NCBI GenBank assembly: GCA_946800325.1
Contig: OX326959.1
Span: forward strand, 50,350,784-50,414,783
DNA: 64,000 nucleotides
Source of the DNA: Luzula sylvatica
Lineage: Eukaryota; Streptophyta; Magnoliopsida; Poales; Juncaceae
Direction of reading: 5' to 3'
The translations under genes and the position numbers were made by a program. Positions 48,778-58,700 of the stretch are shown here, piece by piece. Within the stretch, counting starts at the first letter, position 1. Each line of letters opens with the position of its first letter. Under the pieces are notes generated by a model that saw only the letters and a list, made by a program, of their open reading frames with translations, made no database searches and had not been told where the DNA came from.

Positions 48778-49102
48778 GGGGGCGTTTGGTTGGAGCTTTG
48801 AAGAACGCCTTGGCATAAAGTATGCCAAGGAATTCAATGCCAAGGCATATTATTCCTTGGAATACTTGATTATCATGTTTGGTTAGAAATTTATTTATTC
48901 CATGGCATGCTAATTCATCACAAATGTAAAATTTTTAAATATTCTATATTTGCAAAACTAACATATTTATACTAAATTTTTGTTATAAAATAAATAACTC
49001 ATCCAAAAAAACAATTCAAATTATAAAAATAATTATTTATTGTCAACAAAATATTATAAATCAATCCACATATTATTATAAAATTGATTACTCAAAATAT
49101 TA

Positions 49103-49456
49103 CTACTTGCAACAACCAAGCACACAAAGTACATATTCTTCCTTCACATTATCTGGTAGTGTGAAAAAGTACTTTGTCATGCTTGTATCTTTTGAAATAA
49201 GGGCTCCTGCTTTGATGCGGTCTTGACTCGTTAATCCAGGTAATTTCATTAGCTCTTCAAATACTCTATCTTTCTTTGCTGCATCTTCAGACTTAAATTG
49301 AAAATAATTTACAAGTTTTGCAATATTTTCATTTGCATTGCTAAACATATTCTCTATAGAACATATTGATTTGCCAATCGACTCGTTGAACTCATCTCCA
49401 GCTTGGATTTTTCTTTTTCTGGACTTTCTTGGTTCAGACTTAAATTGAAAATTCAA
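49103..49456 (-). pseudogene. Harbinger ORF1 (Myb/SANT-like partner protein), C-terminal fragment
   Basis: 117 residues with a basic KSRKRKIQAGDE segment, a helical middle and a C-terminal part (FEELMKLPGLTSQDRIKAGALI, then TKYFFTLPDNVKEEYV). This is the shape of the C-terminal half of plant Myb/SANT-like proteins encoded by PIF/Harbinger elements. The SANT domain is missing. The frame's first codons coincide with the internal deletion point of the element. The 20-base phrase ttcagacttaaattgaaaat occurs both here and ~145 bases to the left. Confidence 0.7.
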
Positions 49457-49462
49457 TGTAGA

Positions 49463-49684
49463 ATCATTTCTGCATGTGCATTTTTACATAATCATATTAG
49501 AAGAGAGATGCTTGTTGATCCTATGGAAGAAGAATCTCAAGAAAATAATTTATTTCAGTCGACGGATGAGATAGAGAATAATCGAATTAGACATATCGAA
49601 ACAAGTGACGAGTGGACACATTGGAGAGATACTCTAGCCGAACAAATGTTTAATCAGTGGATGAATTCAAGGAATATTAATTAA
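49463..49684 (+). pseudogene. Harbinger transposase (DDE_4 type), C-terminal fragment
   Basis: The frame reads ISACAFLHNHIRREMLVDP followed by an acidic spacer and SDEWTHWRDTLAEQMFNQWM, matching the end of plant PIF/Harbinger transposases (ACxxLHNxIR... xxWxxxRDxxAxxMxxxW). The DDE catalytic core upstream is absent. Coding begins abruptly at about 49463, beside the truncated partner gene on the other strand. Confidence 0.82.
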
Positions 49685-50045
49685 ACCAACTTAGTTATTT
49701 TCTTATTTTGACGAATTATTAATTTTATTATTGCAATGATATGTTTTGTTGTATTTTTTATTTTATTCTAGTATATTTTATGACAACAATTTAATATAAA
49801 TATATTAATTTAATAAATATGTTGTTTTTATAAGTACAATATGATATGACATGTAATTTCTTTCCCATGGGAATAGAGAAAAGCCACCAATTTTGGTGGT
49901 AATCCTATTCCCATTAATTATGCCCTAGGGAATGGAGTATTCCGTTACTTTATTACCTAACGCGCAAACCAAACATGGGAATGGAATCCATGCTGGAGTA
50001 TGCCAAGGCATTCTCATTCCAAAGCTCCAACCAAACGCCCCCTTA

Positions 50046-50912
50046 TAGAAACGAGCAAGTTATAATGAAAAATACACAATATATTTGGTATGAGATTTTC
50101 ATTTATTTCTTACTCATAATATCATATAGTGAAATGTTTTTATTTACAAAATATATTATATAGGGACCCTACTAATAGTAATATATAGTCAAAATATATT
50201 TGGAAGGATTTTTTCATTTATTTCTTAGTCATAACGGGAAGTAGAAAAAGAAAGAAATATGAAAAGGAAAATATGTGAAATTGTGAATAGAAGGATTGTT
50301 ATTTTTGAGCTTTTTCAAATTTAAAGATCATATCTTACTAAATATATGTAGGATTTTTAGATTTCACGGGCTCTCGGCGGCAGCCTAGACAGCGTATGGG
50401 TCTGAGCCGGCCCTGTTTTAGGCGTATGTTTAGATGTACAATATATTTTCTTAAAATACAACATACTTTTTGAATTATAAAATTTTCTTAGTCGTGTGAT
50501 ATAACTTTTTTAAATAGTAATACATTATACATTATGTACCCTTTTGAACATTACCAAAAATATGTACCCTTTTTAACTAACGCATGCTAGTTATACTACA
50601 TGCTAATTAATTATGTATCATATGCTTATTAACATGTTAATTCTCAATAAAATGATGCAAGGAACAAAATAGAAGTTTTAAATAAATACAAAATGATAAT
50701 CAAATCGAGTTGCAGATACATTGAAGAACATTCAAGAGTTTATGTTAAAACAAAACACGAAACCAGAATGAAAGAACAGAAAGAAAACAACTCTGGTTAC
50801 ATAGCAAGAAATAGGAAATCAACTCTTGGGCAACGGGAACCGAAACAAAGGACCATTGTATGCCATTTGCCGAAGCATAACTTAATTGCCGAAGCTCTTA
50901 AATTATTTACTT
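50046..50912. other. Intergenic region between the Hsp70 paralogues, right part
   Basis: AT-rich with no gene. The last few hundred bases should hold the 3' untranslated region of Hsp70 paralogue B. Confidence 0.55.
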
Positions 50913-53900
50913 TTAACGACTCTCTCGGTAAATCTCTACAATTATTGGATCGCAAATGCTCTTTAATTCCTTCAGTTTGGCTTCAGATTCGGCAGAGTCA
51001 GGAAGCACATTGTCATCTAACCAGTCAGTTGCTTGCGCGGTAGCATCTCCCATCTTGGTTTTATTTGCAGCTGTCAGTTTGGGAGCGATCTTGCTATCTC
51101 TCATTGTGTTTTTCATGCTACAAACATATTTCTCAAGGGTATTCCGCCTATCAACCTTCCTTTTATGTTTTTCATCCTCTGCCTTAAATTCTTCGGCTTC
51201 TTTTATCATTCTCTCTATCTGCTCCTCACCCATTCGGCCCTCGTCGTTAGCAACAGTTATCTGATTTTGTGGACCATTCTTCTCACATGCCATGACATTT
51301 AAAATTCCATTTGCATCTATCTCAAATGATACATTTATTTGTGGCACCAACTTGGGTTGAAGAGGATACCCAGTGAGCACAAATTTACCAAGGGCATTGT
51401 TATCCGCAGTCATGGTTCTCTCGCCCTCGAAGACTTGAACAAGAACACTAGGTTGGTCATCGATGCTTGTGGAAAATATTTTCTCCTTTTTAGTGGGTAT
51501 TATAGTATTTCTCGGAATCAATTTCGTCATGACTCCTCCCCGTGTTTCGATACCGAGCGAGAGCGGCGTGACATCGACAATCATGAGATCCATAACCTCT
51601 TGATCACCATGTCCACTTAATTTTGCAGCTTGGATAGCAGCACCATATGCCACTGCCTCATCAGGGTTTATGTTTTTGCTAAGCTCTTTGCCTTCAAAAA
51701 GATCTTGTAACAGTTGTTGCACCTTCGGAATCCTCGTAGACCCGCCAACAAGCAATATAGTGTCAATGTTAGCCTTCTCCATATTGGCGTCTTCTAGGCA
51801 CGTTTTCACCAGCTCCGTGCACTTTTCAAAGAGGTCTATGTTGAGCTCTTCAAATCTTGCCTGACTGATGGGCGCACTGAAATCCTCTTGATCACAGAGG
51901 CAAGCAACCTCTATTGTTGTTGTGGCCGCAAATGAGAGTGTTATTTTTGCTCGCTCGCAAGCAGATCTTAACCTCCTTATGGCCTTTGGGTTGGCACTAA
52001 TATCCTTGTTAAGCTTTCTTTTGACCTCCTGGAGAAAGTGGTTCAGCAAACGGTTGTCAAAATCCTCACCGCCAAGGTGGGTGTCACCAGTTGTGGCCTT
52101 CACCTTAAACACTCCATGGTTGATGTTGAGCACAGAGACATCAAAGGTACCCCCTCCAAGGTCAAAAACAAGAATGTTCTTCTCTTCATCTATCAGTGTC
52201 AACTTTTCAAACCCATAAGCGACTGCTGCTGCAGTAGGCTCATCCATTATGCGTATGACATTTAGGCCGGCAATCCTACCGGCATCCTTGGTTGCTCGTC
52301 TTTGAGAGTCGGTGAAATAGGAAGGGACGGTGACCACCGCATCTTTTACTGGGCACTCAAGGAAGTTCTCAGCAATTTCTTTCATCTTCTCAAGCACCAT
52401 GGCAGACAATTCCTCAGGCCAGAACCTCTTCTCCTCCCCTTTGTACTTCACTACAATTTTTGGTTTGTCAGCTGCCCCTTGAGCAACTTGAAATGGCCAA
52501 AGCTTGACATCTTCTTGCACTATATGGTCGGAAAAGCGCCTTCCAATCAGACGTTTCATATCTTCATAAGGAAAAAAAAAAAGTGGAAATGAGCGGTACA
52601 TAATAGTAATGATGTGTGTACTGATTAAACATGTAATTTGTAGAGATAAAAAATAAACTAGATTTATATTTTTTGTGAATAAATCTCCAACTCATTATTC
52701 CCAAAATACCCTTATCTCAAGTTTATACTGTTCCTGTGGGAATTATCCGCAAAACACCCTAAACTCAAGTCTATACTGTTCCTGTGGGAAGAGATGCCCG
52801 ATGAATACTTTGCCTAAAGGAAAAATATACTTGTTCTCTCTAAATTTCCTCACATCAATTGATGGTAAACCAAACAAATAAAACAAAAACATGTTTAAAT
52901 CGGGTTTTTTTATTTATTTACTATATACTAACGACACACTCATTTAATAAATACTTTAAATGGGGTCTATTTACTCATTTACGACGTACCCATTTAACAC
53001 TACATGACAAAACATAACCTCATCAGTAAGTTGAGGAGATTGTAAGCTAAAGGGAAATTATACTTTGCACCTAGATTTCACCATCACATGCTCTATACAA
53101 AAATGTTCAACAACCCGCACAAATATACCCGCACACAACCCGTAATGCAATTTTTTTATAAGTTTAATTGGTTTGAATAGTCAAATAAATGAAATACGTG
53201 GAATGCCATGTCCATTAACATATTGCGGGGCATGTGCGTGATGTTTTACTGCGTGGTGTGTATCACCACTGATGCTCTATATCATAATTAACACATTTAA
53301 TTAACAAGAAACACATAATTAACAATTAATTAATATTGATTAAGAATTGTTAATTCAGATGTGCGTTAGTTACATATTAATTAATTATTAATTATGTGGC
53401 ATGTATTAATTACCATATTAATGAAGTCTGTTAATCAAAATATAGAAATGTGGTGGCGAAATCTGGAAGCAGGGTAAATTTCCTCTTACAAATTCTTTGG
53501 TCATTTGTGAATAGTGAAGCTCAGTTCTTTTAAATTCTTTTTATCTAAGGACCCAGTACTACATTACCATATTGTACATACAGCTTAAGTCCAATTTGAC
53601 CATTACGCGAACCCCACCTCATCTCATACAGTAATATCCGACCTGAAAATGCAGAAAAGTCCCCGATGCGAAACCAGCCCTAGCCGAGTCCAAATGACCC
53701 ATGATCCGAATCTGCCCAACTCAAATCCCAAACAATCTAATGAATGTCCAGTCTGAGTGATCCACTAGATTGGCGTATATCTAACCGATACTTTGAACTC
53801 ATGCCCATATGACTCGAACAACCTACGAGCCGAACGATGGATGATCGTAATGACCCAACCAGAATACATGCAAATACGAATGACCCAACCTAACCCACCG

Positions 53901-54930
53901 AATGGTACGTAACATTCTTTCATATATAATACCAATAACACTATAGAGGTAGTTTCGGTATCCTACATCAAAGAATATTTATCAACACATTCAATAGTGG
54001 TTCATTTTCCGCAATTTCTCATTCCAATTACTATCATACAACTGCCATCTAATTAAATATGAATTCAAGCGATTTTTAATGTTTCTAGTCTAGTGACAAA
54101 TTAAATTATCATGCTATAATTTTTTTTCTTTCAATTTTAACACCTTAATTATTAATTATTAAATATCATTTCACCAAGCCCCAATTAACATCTTAATTAA
54201 CATAATTAACAACTTACAAATATTAATCGTTAATTGAAGATACCTTAATTACATATCGAATTTTTATTAACCATGTAATAATTGTTAATTATCATGTTAA
54301 TCGATTATCGTTAATTTGGGAAAATCATTAATTTGGTAAAATGAGGGGACATGGTAAATGGCCACATAATTCAGTACCAATCATATTGAAGACTTCTACA
54401 TTCCTTTGTTGTCATAAAAAAGAAAATAGAAACCTCTCGATAAATTTAGGGCTCCATAATTAGTATCTACAGCAGAATGCAACAATAAAATTTGTTCCTG
54501 TCCCAATCACGATCTCACCATTTTTGATTCGGACAAAAATATTTTTGATGATTGCAAGAATTAATTTCCCGCAACCATCAAAATTGTTCCTGTCAGAATC
54601 ACTATCCTAACTTAATTGGCACCAGTACCTAATCTTATTTAGCCTTGCTAAAATATTGTTATTGCGTTAAAATGCTGTTTATAACTCTATGCAAGAGTGA
54701 GCAGAGAACTAACCAAAAATAGTGTTGAAGGGGTTCAAATTGACCTGATTCTTGGCTGCCTCTCCGATAAGCCGCTCATCAGAGGTGAACGCAACACAGG
54801 ACGGCGTTATGCGTTTGCCCTGGTCATTGGCGACGATCTCCACCCGACCGTGATGCCAAACCCCCACACACGAGTAAGTCGTTCCCAGATCGATCCCGAT
54901 TGCCGGAGCTTGCCTGCTGCTTGCTGCCAT
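50913..54930 (-). CDS. Divergent cytosolic-type Hsp70 lacking the EEVD tail (paralogue B), two exons
   Basis: Minus-strand exons 54930-54714 and 52561-50913 join at the same conserved site as paralogue A (FNTIF-D-MKRLIG), giving 621 residues. The 2,152-bp intron is unusually long for this gene family. The ATPase lobe is better preserved than in [23 protein letters not shown] and [14 protein letters not shown]. The linker is [15 protein letters not shown] and the substrate-binding domain has [14 protein letters not shown] and [11 protein letters not shown]. The lid ends [19 protein letters not shown] and then stops, so the Gly/Met-rich tail and EEVD are missing here too. Compared with typical ~650-residue cytosolic Hsp70s about 30 residues are absent. 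The pair A/B is a tandem duplication ~4 kb apart; both having lost the tail suggests the loss preceded the duplication. Function in the cytosol without Hop/CHIP docking is inferred. Confidence 0.92.
52706..52790. repeat. Two direct 37-bp repeats in the Hsp70 B intron
   Basis: A 37-base phrase ending tatactgttcctgtgggaa occurs twice with a 48-base period and few differences. It lies about 150 bases inside the 3' end of the intron. Confidence 0.75.
53051..53485. repeat. Inverted-ended AT-rich segment in the Hsp70 B intron, possible MULE-type MITE
   Basis: The left end (agggaaattatactttgcac, then 'agatttcaccatcacat') is mirrored by the right end ('atgtggtggcgaaatctgg', then gcagggtaaatttcctct) over about 45 bases. 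The middle is made of ttaatta-rich DNA. No clear flanking duplication was found. Similar end phrases recur at about 60755-61022 in the chalcone isomerase intron. Confidence 0.5.
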
Positions 54931-55084
54931 GCCTCAAAAACGAGACAAAGTAGACGGTATTGGAGGGGGAATAAGAAGAGAAATTGAAGGGAAGAAGAGA
55001 AGGTAATTCTGTAGATTTTGACTTTGACTTGGCGATGGAATCATTAATTAAGTATGGATGGAATTGATTTGATGATTTTGTATT

Positions 55085-56721
55085 GGGCTTGTTTGATTTG
55101 AAGGATTTACCTGTATATGTACTTTGAAATCCGGGATACCTTCAAAATCCATTGTTTGATATCATGTTGTAATGTATTTTGGAGTCAAAATCCAGGGATT
55201 TTGTTATACATCTAAAACATCGGTATTTCATCTCTTATCCATGTATTCTGTGACTGTTTAGGGCCTAACAATTTACAACCCACCATTTCTGTTCTTCTTT
55301 CTTCGCTAGGCTGAAGCATGCTCGCCAAGACCAATCGCCAAACAAAGCGACTTGGCAAACCTAACCTGCTCACGGATCCTCCAGTTTCTCGTTGAAGCTT
55401 AACCCGCTCGTCAGATCCGCCTTGAAGAGTTGAAGCTCCTCGCCTTACAAAGAAGTATTTTTTTTCCTTTTAAATAGAAGATGGGATCATGAAATTGGGG
55501 AGCCATGCATGCATAAAAGGCTAAAATGCCAAATGGAGCCTTTGTCCAATGCTAAGCTCACTGGCAATTGGTATTTTGAAGTTCTACTTATACAAAATTG
55601 ATTATTTTCAATTTGCACCTGCATCAATTGAAAGGTTTTTTTTGTCCTTAATTAGTATCTCATTTAGATAATTCGTGATTTAAATAAGACCAATTAGTAT
55701 CTGGTTCCATTTAGTATTAATTATGAATCTCATTAGTTCAATTGTGTTTTTTTCAACTATGGTTCCATTAGAGTTAAATAATGTTGATCGGGGTTTCAAT
55801 TAATGTCTCGTTTTGGATCATTAGTGTCAGTTACCTTAATTGATATATCCCATTTAGCTTTAATTTTATGAAAAGCATGTTAGAGTTCGATATCACAGTG
55901 TCGATTAAGTTTTTATTGTGAAAAGCATGTCGGCATATGTACACTGTAAATGTCCATCGTAATATTTCAATTGACCAATGTAAAAAGCATGTCGATATAT
56001 GCGAAAAACATTTTTCTTTTTTCCTTTCTTTATCTAAGAATGGCCACTATAATATTTCGATTGGCCATGGTAATTAATGGCTACGTAAATATTTGTAATA
56101 TTTCAATTTGCCCAATTCTTTCACTGTAACACTAAGGCAGTGTTTCTCTTATTTCCTCTTTTTTTGTCCTTATTTTTTAATTAATTAGATTAATTTTTCA
56201 CTGCGATATCGGCGGTATGGATGGTGCAAATGGTATTGGCAGCATGTGCAGTATGAATCAAGCAAGTGATATTGGCAGAATGGACGGTATCCGTGGTTTG
56301 GCCGTGTGGGCGGCGGTTGATTTTTCTAGACGGTCACACTTATGATATAATTTATAGTAATATTTTGAATATATTTTGTGTTTTGAGTATGCTCAAAATT
56401 ATTAGATAGCAATGTCGATAATATTTTGTGTTTTTGATATTACGTGAATGATTTAATATTAGTGCATGTTTATGTTATTATGTATACTTTTTCTATTGGC
56501 GATATTTTGTGTGATTTAATTTATTGATCTTATAAATAAATAGAATCAAAATTCAAAATCATGGATTTTTTCATCAAAGAATCAAACAAGATTTTTTTGT
56601 ATACATGATTTTAGAATACATCTAACCAAACAACCAACATGAATTTTCAAATACATGGATAAACAAATACATGTATTTAATATATCCATGTATTCTCATA
56701 TCCCTCAAATCAAACATGCCC
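55085..56721. mobile_element. Candidate 1.6-kb terminal-inverted-repeat element
   Basis: The left end gggcttgtttgatttgaagg mirrors the right end cctcaaatcaaacatgccc with few differences, and tracts such as 'catgtatt' and 'aaatcc' recur inside both ends. A 3-bp 'att' flanks both sides (55082-55084 and 56722-56724), compatible with a PIF/Harbinger-like target duplication but too short to be decisive. No transposase is seen. Assignment of the superfamily is open. It begins about 150 bases upstream of the Hsp70 B start codon. Confidence 0.6.
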
Positions 56722-57156
56722 ATTGTAGTCGTCGAGGGGGCAAGAGGAAGGGGCTGGGTGAGTGGGCGACATTTTCCTTGAGCTCAACGCGATAATTTAA
56801 TGCCATTAATTCCTTGATCAATAATTTATGTTTTTTATATTTTGGATGCTAATTCAGCTAATTCAACAGTGAAGAGACCAAGTCTGCAGTCTGCAGTCGG
56901 CACCATGGGTTAATGCGCGACGTGATCATTGAAAAAGCCAACTAAGAAGGAATTTCTGCCCCATTTCTGAGAGAGAATAATTTATTGTTGGAAGGGCGAT
57001 CGAATATTTTTCCCGATTTTTTTTTCTAAATATCCAAAACTGGAGTAGGCCCAAAATCAATGTTTCGACGGACATTGGCTGGGGCTGAGTTTCGGATTAC
57101 CAATTCATTGGCCCAATCAGTGGATCAACAGGTAAAATAGCTATTATTTTTAATAA

Positions 57157-57184
57157 CTAGGAGAATACTCGCGATACGCAACGA
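57157..57184 (-). mobile_element. Possible Helitron 3' end (minus orientation)
   Basis: Read on the minus strand this is cgttgcgtatcgcgagtattctcctag followed by t: a short GC-rich potential hairpin, about ten spacer bases and a terminal CTAG before T. That is the layout of plant Helitron 3' ends. The stem is weak and no 5' end was found. Confidence 0.4.
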
Positions 57185-57520
57185 AAATGTAAATTATATT
57201 TTTTCTTGTAATATACTTATATATTTATATAATGATATTAATAATGTTGTATTAAAATAAATTTATTTGAATTCATTTATCTATGATTATTCATATGTTT
57301 TACAATTATTTTACATCATGATAACAAAAAATCTCATTTTTTTAATCAAATAATAATATTTATATTAGTGTCATTATATAATAATATATAAGAATAAGAT
57401 ATAATTCAATTTTAGAAAAATCAGAACAAAAAATATTATATCATTGTTCACAATATTTCATGCAATATCAAATACTAAAATAATGAATCATACAACATAT
57501 GTAGTAACACATTATTAATT

Positions 57521-57754
57521 GGGAATTTCTATGATAGACCAATTTTCTTATCATGGACCCTTTTTCAAAAATTATTTTAAGATATTTTAGGTATTTATCA
57601 ATTAATTTATACAAAATTTATGTTTTGCATAGCATTAAATGATAAATATACAATTGAATCATACAAAAAAAAAAAAATCATTAGTCAACAAATATTCAAA
57701 ATATATTTTTTAAAATTGGTCTATCATAAAAAAGGGTCTATCATAGAACTTTCC
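57521..57754. mobile_element. MITE with inverted 'ctatgatagacc' ends
   Basis: 234 bp starting gggaatttctatgatagacc and ending ggtctatcatagaactttcc; a second inner pair (attttcttatcatggaccc / attggtctatcataaaaaag) strengthens the inverted structure. The centre is AT-rich and non-coding. Flanking duplication is not clear. Confidence 0.65.
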
Positions 57755-58700
57755 TTATTTTCTTATTTAATTTATATAGTAATAATAATTTTTATTGATC
57801 CAAAATTCAATGGAAAATATAAAATAAGATAAAACTTAATAGTAAAAGTAATTTAATAAATAATATCAAAATTTAATTTATAATAAATATAAATACAAAT
57901 TATTTTATATCATATGATTTTTTTTTACATTTTGTAAAATAACAATACAATTTGATAAGTGTTTATAAGTTTAAGAAATTATTTAGATAGATAAACTATT
58001 TTTTAATTCTATTACTTTTTGAAACAATTTTGTTTGCTTAAAAATACAAATATAATCTATTTAGTATTATATGAGGTTTTTATTGTTATAATTTTTTTAA
58101 AAAATAAATAATAATACTTCAAAATTCTATTATGCAAATAAAATTCTTAAAAATCTATTATGTAAATATGTATTTTTTTGCATTGTATTTTCTTACATAA
58201 TATCTTTACAAATTGAAATTATGAAAAAGATATATATGAACTATGATAATATGGATGTCAAAATAAAGAGAAAATTAAAATGAATATATTTGATGGGTTT
58301 GTAAAATTAATTTTTTAAAATAATACTAATATATGTTGTATGTTTTATAATATTAGCACCAATGAATGAAGAACAAATAACTTTTTTCATTTACTCGTTT
58401 ACGCGTATATGTGTTATATATATAATTTGAATTTGAATTTTAAAATTTACGATTTAATCCATTTATTGAAATTAACTCTGGAAATGACAAAGATAATATA
58501 ATTATTTAAAATGCAAAGGACATTTTATTATGACTACTGAGATTTTACATTCATACAACACCAATATCACAAGGAAATTCATTTACTGATAAAGTACACA
58601 ACACCAAATAAACACAAGTTCACATTTTATTACCACCAAAACCTCGAAAGGGTACAATCCATACTGTTCGTGTGTAACATAGTATACCAAGTTTTCTTCA

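Larger units (their letters stand above)
48778..50042. mobile_element. Internally deleted PIF/Harbinger element
   Basis: 1,265 bp from gggggcgtttggttggagct to agctccaaccaaacgccccc, a perfect inverted pair over at least 20 bases. A 3-bp TTA duplication flanks it (48775-48777 and 50043-50045), the PIF/Harbinger signature. Inside are the C-terminal ends of both element genes, back to back (49103-49456 minus and about 49463-49684 plus). Their N-terminal halves, including the catalytic region of the transposase, are gone, so a deletion of the divergent centre created this non-autonomous copy. Confidence 0.92.
56725..58700. other. Very AT-rich intergenic DNA
   Basis: No gene was seen. A Helitron-like end (57157) and a MITE (57521-57754) lie inside and are listed separately. 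The last bases before 58701 belong to the 3' end of the chalcone isomerase gene. Confidence 0.6.

Noticed and set aside
50693..51043. 116-residue plus-strand frame at the end of Hsp70 B, and several plus-strand frames across both Hsp70 exons
   Set aside because: Antisense shadows of the Hsp70 coding sequence.
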